37,403 nucleotides of DNA, taken from positions 1 through 37,403 of the forward strand of contig JAJUJA010000007.1 in assembly GCA_029267355.1 (NCBI GenBank), written 5' to 3'. The translations under genes and the position numbers were made by a program. Shown piece after piece: positions 1 through 8,225 of this stretch. This DNA comes from Elusimicrobiota bacterium (GTDB lineage: Bacteria > Elusimicrobiota > Elusimicrobia > Elusimicrobiales > UBA9959). Numbering within the stretch: the stretch's first letter is position 1; each line of letters starts with the position of its first letter. The notes beneath the pieces are model-generated. The model was not told the DNA's origin. It saw nothing but the letters and a program-made list of their open reading frames with translations, and made no database searches.

Positions 1-56
1 AAATACTTAAAAACGGCAAATCCAAGTTTATATCAACAGATTATATTTTTTAGTCT

Positions 57-698
57 ATGGACATAAAAAAACTTCTCAAAGAGCTTAAGAAGCATTATCC
101 GGAAGCCAAATGTTCTCTGGACCATAAAAATCCTTTTGAACTGCTCATAGCGACGATACTTTCAGCCCAATGCACGGACAAAAGGGTGAATATGGTAACT
201 CCGGGTCTTTTTGAGAAGTTTCCCAACGCTTCCGCTATGGCCAAGGGCGACATTGAAGAAATAAAAAAAATCATAAGATCAACCGGCTTTTATAACTCCA
301 AGGCCGCCTCCATAAAAGAAGCTTCAAGAATCATATCAGAAAAATTCGGCGGGCATGTTCCCGGCAATATGAAAGACCTTCTGATTTTGCCCGGAGTTGC
401 AAGGAAAACAGCCAATGTGGTGCTTTCATCAGCTTTCGGCAAAAACGAAGGCGTTGTGGTTGACACCCATGTCAAGAGACTAGCCTTCCGGCTGGGGCTG
501 AGCAAACATTCAAATCCGGAAAAAATAGAAAAAGATTTAATGAAAGTCCTGCCCCGAAAAGACTGGGGATTTTTCTCGCATGCGCTGGTCTTTCACGGAA
601 GAAGCTTATGTTCTGCCGGAAATCCGAAATGTTATGAATGTTTTCTTAAAGGCGTTTGCCCGCAAAAAGGCGTAAAAACCGGCAAGAACAAAGTTTAG
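57..698 (+). CDS. nth: Endonuclease III (DNA glycosylase/AP lyase)
   Basis: Base-excision repair enzyme that removes oxidised pyrimidines and nicks the abasic site. The 213-residue length matches bacterial Nth. The helix-hairpin-helix is LPGVARKTANVVL (about 111-123), with the expected catalytic Lys117 and, downstream, the catalytic Asp136 in VVVDTHV. The C-terminal [4Fe-4S] ligands are complete: Cys185-x6-Cys192-x2-Cys195-x5-Cys201. No Shine-Dalgarno precedes this ATG; a TATATT box ends 9 nt upstream, so a leaderless or near-leaderless start is possible. It converges on the GAF-PAS gene, and the two stop ends overlap by 4 bases. Family assignment is secure. Confidence 0.96.
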   Translation: MDIKKLLKELKKHYPEAKCSLDHKNPFELLIATILSAQCTDKRVNMVTPGLFEKFPNASAMAKGDIEEIKKIIRSTGFYNSKAASIKEASRIISEKFGGHVPGNMKDLLILPGVARKTANVVLSSAFGKNEGVVVDTHVKRLAFRLGLSKHSNPEKIEKDLMKVLPRKDWGFFSHALVFHGRSLCSAGNPKCYECFLKGVCPQKGVKTGKNKV

Positions 699-1543
699 AT
701 CGAAGTTATATCCTGAAAAATTATTCCGGCTCCGTTAATCTGGCCATCCACGGTCTTAAGCGTTATTGTGCTGTATCCTATTTTTCTGCTTTGTCCGGCC
801 GCCAAAATACTGGTCTCAGCTCTTTTTATCTGAGTTTTTTCCCTTAGCGTTTTATATAGAGCTTCTTTTATTTCAGCCGGCATATCTGATAAAGAAATGC
901 TTTTTCCGGCCTGAGATTTAACGGAAAGTATCTGCTCTGCCTTGGGATTGAAAAAAATTATTTTTTCATCAAGGTCAGCCCCTATAAAACCGCCTGAAAG
1001 ATTATTGACCGCGTAATCAGCCCTTGATGAAAGTTCTTTCAGCGTAAATTCAAGCTTATGTATGTAGGCAATTTTTGAAAAAAAGGCGAAAACTGAATAT
1101 GCAAATGAAAAGTCCTTTTCTTCAAAAGAATCTTTTTCGGCCGGATTAATGAATTCGGCCACGCCTGAAAGTTTTGAGGCGCAAAAACACGGAAGCGCGA
1201 TTATGCTTTTTGTCTTATAACCGCTGGCATAATCCACTTTCACGGTGAACAGCGGATTATTAGAAACATCTTTTATCAGGACAGCCTTTTTTTGACCGGC
1301 GCACCAGCCTGCCGCTCCCTCATAAGAAAAGCTTATTCCTTTTAACTCCTCTGATTTGGGGCCTATTACGGTTTCAAAAGTAAGAAATTTTCTTTCTTCA
1401 TCAGCAGAGAAATAAGTTGCAGATTGCGCTCTAATAGCTTTAGACACAGTATTCAGGGCGTATGACCAGATTTCAATCTCGCTTGAAAAGGAAACATCCG
1501 AAGCTTCTCTAACTATTTTTTCCAGTTCTTTTATTTCTTCCAT
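695..1543 (-). CDS. GAF-PAS sensory protein without an output domain
   Basis: Predicted cytoplasmic protein of 282 residues. The first half looks like a GAF domain (about 15-150, with GISFSYEGAAGWCAGQ and VLIKDVSNNPLF, typical of the fold). The second half looks like a PAS domain (about 170-282) ending in GAGIIFQDITSI, the usual last PAS strand. No kinase, cyclase or DNA-binding domain follows, so it must signal through a partner or bind a ligand only. The ORF track starts at 1588, but the ATG at 1543 has a good ribosome site (AGGGGG, 5 nt away) and is preferred. It overlaps the 3' end of the amidase gene by 35 bases and is probably translated from the same message. Ligand and partner are unknown. 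Confidence 0.72.
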   Translation of the reverse strand: MEEIKELEKIVREASDVSFSSEIEIWSYALNTVSKAIRAQSATYFSADEERKFLTFETVIGPKSEELKGISFSYEGAAGWCAGQKKAVLIKDVSNNPLFTVKVDYASGYKTKSIIALPCFCASKLSGVAEFINPAEKDSFEEKDFSFAYSVFAFFSKIAYIHKLEFTLKELSSRADYAVNNLSGGFIGADLDEKIIFFNPKAEQILSVKSQAGKSISLSDMPAEIKEALYKTLREKTQIKRAETSILAAGQSRKIGYSTITLKTVDGQINGAGIIFQDITSI

Positions 1544-3332
1544 TTTTCCCCCTGCCGGCCTCTTTTGCTTCCTGTTTCTTTTCAACACTAAAATATGACA
1601 AAACGCCGTCGCAAATAGACTGGGACAATTTTTCTACTCCTTCCGTACTTCTTAAAAACTCATCATGCTCCGGAATTATCATATAGGCGTTCTCTATCAA
1701 AACCGCAGGCATAAATGTCTGCCTTATAACATGATAATCACCGTATCTCAACCCTTCATCCGGAAGATTTATGTTTTTCAGGAAAGAGGAATGTATAGCT
1801 TTGGCCAGAGGCATGGAATTCGGGTGATAGTAATAAACGGAAAAGCCTCTCGGCTTTGAAAAGGGGTCCTCTCCGTCAGGCAGGGCATTATTGTGTATGC
1901 TTATAAAAATATCTCCGCCGAACTTCTTTGCTAAAACCGGTCTCTGCGTAAGGGCGACAGTATCATCACCATTTCTGGTGAGATAAACCTCCGCCCCCAG
2001 ATTTGAAAGTTTTTCCTTCAGTTTAAGCGCTATGGCCATATTCGCCTCATACTCAAAATAAAAAGACGGGCTTACGGAGCCGTCAAACGGAGGCGTTCTT
2101 TTTGGGGAATGGCCGGGGTCCAAAACTATTTTGACGCCCTCAAGGGGCTTTGGATATTTGCCTGAATACTTCGGGGCGAACTTAAAATTAATAACAAGCA
2201 TGTTAGTTGAATACTCAATATCATAGCCCCTTATCTCCTGTGAAAAAGACATCATAAAAGAGGCAGTATCCATCGGATTTTGCCTGAAAAAGGCTGATAG
2301 CGTATAGGGATCTGAGGAATCATATATCACCCAGTTTGTTCTCAAATCGCAGTAATACAGGTCAAGATAGAAGTTATTGCCGGCGGCATAAGCCGAGTAG
2401 GGTACATTGTCCCATATTGAAAGTCTGGCTGAAACAGTATTTTGAGAAGACGCGAAAACCAGATTGCCGGTTTCAGCGTCATTTTTCTTTGGATACGGCG
2501 AATAAAATACAGCCTTCGAGTCTTCAACCCAAAGCTCTTTGCCTCCTATCTGTGTTCTATAATTCCCCCCGATCTTTCCTGTGGCTTTCAGCACCACATC
2601 TTTCGGCAAAAACATGCTGTATCCGCCGCCAGGAGAATTTTTCAGAACTACGTAATCGGTTGAAGTTTTTATCTGATAAGAGTTGGACAGGACCTTTACT
2701 GAAACTGAAGGCTCCAGAACTGAATTATGGGAAAAAATTCCTTTTTTGAATTTAAAAGACAGCTTAAGCTCCTTTCCCGCCTCTCTCTCTTTGATTGTAT
2801 AAACTCCATAATAATTTCCGGACATTGACGGCGTCTCTTTCATAATCAAATTTGCATCTCCGGAAACTTTGCATAAAAGAGTAAGCCCGGGAGTGGCTCT
2901 GGCATAAACAATAAAGCTCTCGCCTGGCATAAGCTCCATATTTTTAGCCGGAGAAAGAAGTTCTATGAAAAGCCTGTCTTTCGGCGCTGTCTCCTGTTTA
3001 GGCACTGAAACTTTCCTCAAATAGGTATGCGTTGAATATCCGTCAAAAAGCTGGGCGGAAAATGAGGCGTCTTTTACGCTTACATAAGCCAGAAAACTTC
3101 CATTTTTGTAAACCTGCACCTTTTCCCCGTTTATCGAAAAAATTCCGGTTGACGGCGAAACTGTTCCAAAAACGAAAGTTTTGCTCAAATTCTGCATCGG
3201 CATATTTTCATAAGGATAGGTAATATTTATCCTTGCTGAAGCGTCATAATAGGGCGAAGAGGAAACGGACAGATTTTCCTGCGCATAAAGGTTCAGGCAG
3301 AAAAAAACAAAGGACAGAGCTGAAAATCTCAT
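1509..3332 (-). CDS. Exported N-acetylmuramoyl-L-alanine amidase (Amidase_3)
   Basis: Zinc amidase that would cut the bond between MurNAc and the peptide stem in the periplasm. An N-terminal signal peptide (about 1-17, ending LYA-Q) is followed by about 380 residues of beta-rich sequence, with SH3-like and AMIN-like character by eye. The catalytic domain occupies about 398-582. Visible active-site residues are His408 (LDPGH), Glu429 (EYEAN), His480 (SIHNNA) and Glu547 (LIENAY). The tail is short, Lys-rich and low complexity. The start has GGGAG 5 nt upstream. It is divergent from the barrel-LysM gene, which also carries a peptidoglycan-binding module, so the pair may act on the same envelope layer. 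Its 607 residues are long for the family because of the N-terminal region. Confidence 0.9.
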   Translation of the reverse strand: MRFSALSFVFFCLNLYAQENLSVSSSPYYDASARINITYPYENMPMQNLSKTFVFGTVSPSTGIFSINGEKVQVYKNGSFLAYVSVKDASFSAQLFDGYSTHTYLRKVSVPKQETAPKDRLFIELLSPAKNMELMPGESFIVYARATPGLTLLCKVSGDANLIMKETPSMSGNYYGVYTIKEREAGKELKLSFKFKKGIFSHNSVLEPSVSVKVLSNSYQIKTSTDYVVLKNSPGGGYSMFLPKDVVLKATGKIGGNYRTQIGGKELWVEDSKAVFYSPYPKKNDAETGNLVFASSQNTVSARLSIWDNVPYSAYAAGNNFYLDLYYCDLRTNWVIYDSSDPYTLSAFFRQNPMDTASFMMSFSQEIRGYDIEYSTNMLVINFKFAPKYSGKYPKPLEGVKIVLDPGHSPKRTPPFDGSVSPSFYFEYEANMAIALKLKEKLSNLGAEVYLTRNGDDTVALTQRPVLAKKFGGDIFISIHNNALPDGEDPFSKPRGFSVYYYHPNSMPLAKAIHSSFLKNINLPDEGLRYGDYHVIRQTFMPAVLIENAYMIIPEHDEFLRSTEGVEKLSQSICDGVLSYFSVEKKQEAKEAGRGKNGRNKRTGKNS

Positions 3333-3400
3333 TGTATCTCCCGAAAGGTTAAAATTTTTGTAATATAAACTTAACCTGCAAAGTATTATAATATCAAATT
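3333..3400. promoter_or_regulatory. Divergent promoter region, amidase / barrel-LysM gene
   Basis: A 68-bp AT-rich gap between two divergent genes. On the plus strand a perfect TATAAT (3387-3392) lies 8 nt before the ATG at 3401, with no ribosome site between, so the transcript may begin at or next to the start codon. I could not find a convincing -35 at 16-18 nt. On the minus strand a Shine-Dalgarno precedes the amidase but no clear promoter was assigned. Confidence 0.4.
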
Positions 3401-4705
3401 ATGAGAGCCAAAATATTTGCCGCTCTGCTGATTTTTCTCCCTTTTTGCGCGCAGCTCGGTGCTTCGGATTTTACCCATCTCTATCCCGGAGCCAGAGCAA
3501 ATTCAATGGGCAGCGCTTTCGCCTCTCTGGCGGACGACCCTTATGGAATTTTTTATAATCCGGCCGGCCCTGTGCAGTTAAGGACCGCTCAGCTTTCCTC
3601 AGGACTGGCCAGAAGAATAACAGGGTTGGGCGACATGGCCGATTTTTCAATCGCCTACAGCAGGCCATTGCCTTTCAGAGAGCGCGGGGTTTTTGGATTC
3701 GGCTATGACGCTATCAGGCATGCTCAACTCGGCAACAGGGATACTTTTCTTTTCGGCTATTCAGACACCGTAACACTGAAGTATCTGCAAATGCCTATGC
3801 TCTGGGGTTCAAACTTCAGGATAGTAAGTCTCAGGTACCCAAAGAAAAGCCATTTCGGCCTTGGAATTGACGGCGGAGTTATTTTCAGGTCTTTTGCCGG
3901 CTTGAGGACGGGACTGGTATTATCAGACCTTAATACCGGAATGGGCAGATCTTTTGCCACATTGACAATAGCAAATTCATACAGGCATGAAGATACTGTT
4001 TTTGCCATGGATTTAAGGATAAGAGGCGGCTATGCCGAGTTTTTTCCCGGTATAGAAAGTTCTTTTTACAATGACCTTTTCAGGGCGCGTATAGGCAAGG
4101 GCATAAACATAAACGGCAGGGACTATCTTGCTTTAGGCTTCGGCTACAATCTTGATCCTCTTGTATGCAATTTCACCTATTCTCTGCCGTGGGACGGGTT
4201 CAAATCTCAGGCCGGGACTTATGAGATTTCGCTTACCTACAAGCTTGAGGCCCCCTCTTTCAGCCAGAAGATGGTGATAGAGGCCTCGCAAAGGCTGGCT
4301 GAGCTTAACTCAAGAATAGAAGAGCTCAATAAACAGAAGAACTCGCTTGAAGTTGAGATAACAAAATATCAAACCGGCAAGGGCATTCTGGAAGGCGACC
4401 TTGCCATAATGCAAAACAGGCTTATAGAATTGCAGGATAAAGTCAAAACTCTTGAAATAGAAGCCGTGGATGCGCAGTTTAAGAAACAATCTCCGCCGCC
4501 GGCCAGAAAAGTAGTCAAGCCTCCGGAAGTCTGGCCCAAATACCACAAGGTTAAAGCCGGAGATACTCTGCGCTCAATAGCGGGGCAGTATTACGGAAAT
4601 CAAAATCTGTGGCAGATAATATACGACGCCAATCAGGACAAGATCTTCAAGGGGCTGCCGGCAGAGGGATCAGTTTTGAAAATTCCGCCGGCTGTGGGAA
4701 AATGA
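3401..4705 (+). CDS. PorV/UPF0164-like outer-membrane barrel with coiled coil and LysM
   Basis: A 434-residue protein with a signal peptide (about 1-21). The segment LYPGARANSMGSAFASLADDPYGIFYNPAG (about 27-57) is the typical N-terminal signature of PorV/PorQ/UPF0164 outer-membrane barrels, followed by alternating strands to about residue 285. Next come a heptad-like coiled coil (about 290-355, for example LAELNSRIEELNKQ) and a Pro-rich linker. A C-terminal LysM domain (about 381-430: YHKVKAGDTLRSIAGQYYGN ...) should bind peptidoglycan in the periplasm. The architecture suggests a barrel tied to the cell wall, OmpA-like in logic but with LysM. Its stop codon overlaps the next gene (ATGA), so the two are co-translated. 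Function beyond anchoring or transport is unknown. Confidence 0.8.
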   Translation: MRAKIFAALLIFLPFCAQLGASDFTHLYPGARANSMGSAFASLADDPYGIFYNPAGPVQLRTAQLSSGLARRITGLGDMADFSIAYSRPLPFRERGVFGFGYDAIRHAQLGNRDTFLFGYSDTVTLKYLQMPMLWGSNFRIVSLRYPKKSHFGLGIDGGVIFRSFAGLRTGLVLSDLNTGMGRSFATLTIANSYRHEDTVFAMDLRIRGGYAEFFPGIESSFYNDLFRARIGKGININGRDYLALGFGYNLDPLVCNFTYSLPWDGFKSQAGTYEISLTYKLEAPSFSQKMVIEASQRLAELNSRIEELNKQKNSLEVEITKYQTGKGILEGDLAIMQNRLIELQDKVKTLEIEAVDAQFKKQSPPPARKVVKPPEVWPKYHKVKAGDTLRSIAGQYYGNQNLWQIIYDANQDKIFKGLPAEGSVLKIPPAVGK

Positions 4706-5823
4706 ACAGGGAAATAATAGTCCTTTGCGCAGAAAGCGAGATTTCAAAGCTCAAGACTCTTTTCATTCTTGCCGGAGCATCAGCCGTTTATCCCAGAGAT
4801 TTAAATGAAGCTTTTGAGCTGCTTGAGAGAACGGAGCCCTCGGCTTTTTTCATTTCACAGAAAAGCGAGCCCTCCGCGGAGATTTGCCTGAGGGAATTAA
4901 AAAGACACAGTCCTTCTCTTCCAGTATGCGTGCTTTTGGAAAAAAGAGACGATGAAACGGAAAGATTTTATCTCAGGATGGGCGCTTTTTCATGCATAAA
5001 GCCCCCCTGGACGCCGGAAGAGGCGGCGGAGGTTTTCAAGCTTTCCAGACAGCCTCTGCTTAAAAATTTTGTTTTTAAGGAAAAAAAGAAAAGCAGGGCG
5101 CCGATGATTCTTTTACTGTCTCTTCTTTTCATTTTGCTTTCTTTTGCTTCCTACAAATACGGCGCAGGCGCTTCAGCAAGAAAATTTGCTCAAAAAGAAA
5201 AAAATTTTTCAATAAAACTTCCGGGCTCAAATCCTTCCGGCATATTTTTTTCAGAAAATAAGGTAAATGTTTACGACTGGCTGCTTCAAACGGTCTTTTC
5301 CTATTCGATGAAAGATAAATTGCCGGGGCCGGCGGTTAAAACAGGCGGAGAAATTTACACTTATGTCTCAGATTTTATAACTCAGGCGGTCTTCCTGTCA
5401 GATGAGGGCTATTTACACAGAAGAGCCAAGGACGGTCAGCTTACGCTTTTGGAAAAAAACGGCCCATTCAGGGATTTTTCGCAATTCTGCTTTGACGGCG
5501 TTTATGTATGGACTTTGGATGAAAAAAACAGGATTCTTTCAAAAAGAATGAATAATTCTTCTCTTGAAAAGCTGAAAGACTTTGAGCTTTCAAAATCTCC
5601 GGTTTTATTTGCCTGCGACAAAAAAAACCTCTATTATCTTTACCAGGGAATTTATGAAGCTGCAGGGCTGAACGATCCGGAAAAGATTATATACTCGCTA
5701 AAGTATGAAGTTTCAGGAAAACCGGCGGCTTTCGCAGCCGGCGAAAACAGCCTGTGGCTGGTTCATGGAGAAAAAAGCGAATACTTCCTGTCGCGTTTTG
5801 ATTTGCCTGAAAACGCTCAATAA
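4702..5823 (+). CDS. Degenerate receiver domain, one TM helix, extracytoplasmic repeat domain
   Basis: Starts at the ATGA overlap with the barrel-LysM gene (ORF track start 4609 lies within that gene); 373 residues. Residues 1-115 have the length and pattern of a CheY-like receiver. However, the acidic pocket is gone (VLCAESE instead of a D-D pair) and the phosphorylation Asp is replaced (AFFISQK); only the Lys-Pro near residue 100 (CIKPPW) remains. A Lys-rich stretch (KEKKKSR) precedes a single membrane helix (about 133-152), so the receiver-like part should be cytoplasmic. The outer part (about 160-373) shows repeated short blade-like segments such as DGVYVWTLDEKN, CDKKNLYYLYQG and GENSLWLVHGEKS, suggesting a beta-propeller. 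No known family recognised; a transmembrane signalling or scaffold role is inference. Confidence 0.65.
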   Translation: MNREIIVLCAESEISKLKTLFILAGASAVYPRDLNEAFELLERTEPSAFFISQKSEPSAEICLRELKRHSPSLPVCVLLEKRDDETERFYLRMGAFSCIKPPWTPEEAAEVFKLSRQPLLKNFVFKEKKKSRAPMILLLSLLFILLSFASYKYGAGASARKFAQKEKNFSIKLPGSNPSGIFFSENKVNVYDWLLQTVFSYSMKDKLPGPAVKTGGEIYTYVSDFITQAVFLSDEGYLHRRAKDGQLTLLEKNGPFRDFSQFCFDGVYVWTLDEKNRILSKRMNNSSLEKLKDFELSKSPVLFACDKKNLYYLYQGIYEAAGLNDPEKIIYSLKYEVSGKPAAFAAGENSLWLVHGEKSEYFLSRFDLPENAQ

Positions 5824-6836
5824 TGCAAGGTGCTTTCATCCTGCGGATTTACCTTGTGATTGAGCAGTCTGTAAACCCATATCTGATACCCTATCACAAC
5901 CGGCACAAAGACCAGAGCCACAGCTGACATTATTTTAAGCGTATATAGGCTTGAGGAAGAATTGAAAGCGCTGACATTAAAAGCCGGATCCAGCGACGGC
6001 AGAATATTCGGGTACTGTCCCGCAAAGCCTCCTGCAGACCAGAAAACTATAAATGAAAAGGAGAACATGAAAGAGGCAAAGGTCCGCCCCTTATCAAGAG
6101 CCTTTTTTACCGCTATGAAAGATATTATTGAAAGCGCGTAAAATATCGTTGACAGCAATCCGTTGACGGAACTCCTGTCAAAATTAGGATTTTTGGAAAG
6201 AGGCAGAAATATCAGAAAAAGAGCCAGACATAAAAAGGCCGCGTACCAGAATCTTCTGGATACCGCGGCTATTCTCTCCTTAAAGCTGCCGTCTATCTTA
6301 TGCAGAAGCCACAAAAGGCCGTGCATACAGAAAAAAACGGTCAGGCATATGCCTGTAAGTATTCCATGGAAATTAAGCAGCCCCGCCAGGCCGGCGGTAT
6401 AACCCTGCGAACTTAAAGGAAGCCCGGCCCAGATATTTCCAAAAGCCGTTCCCAGAAGAAATGAAGCCAGAAAGCTTCCGGCGAAAATAAATATGTCCCA
6501 TATCTTTTTGTTTTCAGTTTTTCCCCTTAACTCAAAAGAAACGCCTCTTATTATCAAGGCCGTCAAAAGCAGAAATAGAGGAACATACAGCCAGCTAAAC
6601 ATGTCGGCATATGCCGAAGGGAAGGCCGCAAAGGTAGCCCCGCCGGCTGTTATAAGCCATACCTCATTGCCGTCCCAAAACGGGCCTACAGAATTTATTA
6701 CAGCCCTTTTTTCTCTGTCGCTTGAAGAAATGAAATTCATGAGCGCGCCGGCGCCCAGGTCAAAGCCGTCAAGGGCAAAATACACTGTCCACAATACAGC
6801 CCATAAGCAATACCATAATATCTGAAATCCTTCCAT
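5817..6836 (-). CDS. cydB: Cytochrome bd quinol oxidase subunit II
   Basis: Membrane subunit of the bd-type terminal oxidase, which reduces O2 to water with quinol electrons. Its 339 residues show the family signatures: YFALDGFDLGAGAL (about 19-32), GPFWDGNEVWLITAGGATFAAFP (about 51-73) and the FELRGK motif. About eight to nine hydrophobic helices are visible. The ribosome site GAGGAGG precedes the ATG, 9 bases downstream of cydA, so the two are one transcript. It converges on the receiver-TM gene with a 7-base overlap of the stop ends. No cydX-like small ORF was noticed after it. Confidence 0.95.
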   Translation of the reverse strand: MEGFQILWYCLWAVLWTVYFALDGFDLGAGALMNFISSSDREKRAVINSVGPFWDGNEVWLITAGGATFAAFPSAYADMFSWLYVPLFLLLTALIIRGVSFELRGKTENKKIWDIFIFAGSFLASFLLGTAFGNIWAGLPLSSQGYTAGLAGLLNFHGILTGICLTVFFCMHGLLWLLHKIDGSFKERIAAVSRRFWYAAFLCLALFLIFLPLSKNPNFDRSSVNGLLSTIFYALSIISFIAVKKALDKGRTFASFMFSFSFIVFWSAGGFAGQYPNILPSLDPAFNVSAFNSSSSLYTLKIMSAVALVFVPVVIGYQIWVYRLLNHKVNPQDESTLHY

Positions 6837-6845
6837 AGCGCCTCC

Positions 6846-8153
6846 TCAATTCTCTATCCCTTTGACAGCGTTTTTTATCATAAGGTAAAAACCCGCAAAA
6901 CCAAGAAAAGAATAAACGATAAAATAGCCGGCAAAAGAAAACAGAACATCGCCGGCGGTCAAATTAGCGCTTACTGATTCGCTTGTCCTTAAAAGCCCGT
7001 AAACCGCCCACGGCTGCCGGCCTACTTCCGCCACTATCCAGCCCAATTGCATTGCCAGATACGGCAGGGGTATGGATAATATCATAAGTTTAAGGAACAG
7101 TGGATTATCCAGCTTTTTTTTCCAGGAAAGCCAGGCCGCCAGCATAGAAACAGCTATAAAAAGCATTCCAAGTGCCACCATAAGCCTGAAGCTTATAAAA
7201 GTCAGAAATACCGGAGGTCTATCTTCTTTGGCAAAATCTTTAAGGCCCTTAACCTCGCCCATAGGATCATATGTGGCCAGTATGCTCAAAAGATACGGAA
7301 GCTTTATTGCCTCAACGGCGTTTTTTTCGTTCTTTTCGTCAGGCAAGACCAGAAGAGGATATGCGGCTCCTTTTTGAGTTTCCCACACAGATTCCATGGC
7401 CGCAAATTTGGACGGCTGATATTTGGAGATGTCTTTTGCGTGGAAATCCCCGAACACAAAAACCATCAGACAGGACAAAGCGCCGAAATATGCAGCCAGT
7501 TTGAAAGCCCTGCCGAAAATTTCCGGCTTATTTTTCTTGAGCATATGATAGGCGCAAACTCCCATGACAAAAAAAGCTCCTACGCTGTAAGCGGCAAAAA
7601 TGGTGTGGAAAAATTTAACCCAGGCATAAGGATTGGCCATAAAGGCGGCAAAATCAATAAGCTCAACCCTGCCTGCCGCGATAGAATAGCCGACAGGCCT
7701 TTGCATAAAGGCATTGGCAAAAAGTATCCACAAAGCCGAGAGGTTTGAGCCAAGAGCCACCATCCAGATTGAAATCAGGTGAATTTTTCTGCTGACTTTA
7801 TCTGCGCCGAAAATCCACAGTCCCAGGAAAACGGATTCAAGGAAAAAGGCCGCAGTGGCTTCTATGGCCAGAGGCACGCCGAAAATATCGCCGACATACT
7901 TTGAATATCTAGCCCAGTTCATTCCAAACTGGAATTCAAGAGAGATGCCGGTAACTACGCCTATGGCAAAGTTTATAAGAAAAAGTTTGCCGAAAAACCT
8001 TGAAAGTTTCAGCCAGTCATCCTCTCCTGTTTTGTACCATAAGGTCTGCATGATAGCAACAAGAACAACTACGCCGAGCGTCATAGGAACAAACAAAAAA
8101 TGAAAAGCCGCCGTAGCCGCAAACTGAAGCCTTGAAAGAAGCAAAACATCCAT
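6846..8153 (-). CDS. cydA: Cytochrome bd quinol oxidase subunit I
   Basis: Haem-bearing subunit of cytochrome bd. Expected residues are present: His18 (haem b595 ligand), Glu98 and Glu106 (IEATAAFFLE), His183 and Met368 (haem b558 ligands) and the GRQPW motif (about 378-382). The Q-loop contains YQPSKFAAMESVWET (about 245-259), the quinol-site signature, but the whole loop is short; at 435 residues the protein lacks the C-terminal Q-loop insertion of E. coli CydA (522 residues). GGAGGA precedes the start. Bd oxidases tolerate nitric oxide and have high O2 affinity, in keeping with the Nrf/Hcp cluster further along; see the shared operator-like core upstream. Confidence 0.96.
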   Translation of the reverse strand: MDVLLLSRLQFAATAAFHFLFVPMTLGVVVLVAIMQTLWYKTGEDDWLKLSRFFGKLFLINFAIGVVTGISLEFQFGMNWARYSKYVGDIFGVPLAIEATAAFFLESVFLGLWIFGADKVSRKIHLISIWMVALGSNLSALWILFANAFMQRPVGYSIAAGRVELIDFAAFMANPYAWVKFFHTIFAAYSVGAFFVMGVCAYHMLKKNKPEIFGRAFKLAAYFGALSCLMVFVFGDFHAKDISKYQPSKFAAMESVWETQKGAAYPLLVLPDEKNEKNAVEAIKLPYLLSILATYDPMGEVKGLKDFAKEDRPPVFLTFISFRLMVALGMLFIAVSMLAAWLSWKKKLDNPLFLKLMILSIPLPYLAMQLGWIVAEVGRQPWAVYGLLRTSESVSANLTAGDVLFSFAGYFIVYSFLGFAGFYLMIKNAVKGIEN

Positions 8154-8188
8154 ATTATTCCTCCGAACTTATCGCGCCGAGCATAAAT

Positions 8189-8216
8189 TTTATATTATTT
8201 GCCTTTTTTAATACAA
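8189..8216 (-). promoter_or_regulatory. Candidate cydAB promoter
   Basis: Read on the minus strand: TTGTAT (-35, plus-strand 8211-8216), a 16-nt spacer, then TATAAA (-10, 8189-8194), about 35 nt before the cydA start. The -35 box sits inside the ATACAATTTTAGTAT near-palindrome (8211-8225), so a protein bound there would block polymerase. Confidence 0.5.
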
Positions 8217-8225
8217 TTTTAGTAT
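8211..8225. promoter_or_regulatory. Operator-like near-palindrome ATAC-N7-GTAT upstream of cydA
   Basis: ATACAATTTTAGTAT has 4-base inverted arms around a 7-base spacer. It matches 14 of 15 bases of the core (ATACATTTTTAGTAT) of the longer dyad between resB and the Rrf2 regulator. It covers the cydA -35 candidate and runs into the ATG of the divergent AsmA-like gene. Binding factor unknown; the Rrf2 protein in this window is the obvious candidate. Confidence 0.45.

Noticed and set aside
656-847. 63-residue plus-strand ORF behind nth
   Set aside because: Lies antisense to the GAF-PAS coding sequence, has no ribosome site and no recognisable protein pattern.
2336-2749. 137-residue plus-strand ORF inside the amidase gene
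   Set aside because: Shadow of the amidase reading frame; composition is non-natural and no family pattern is visible.
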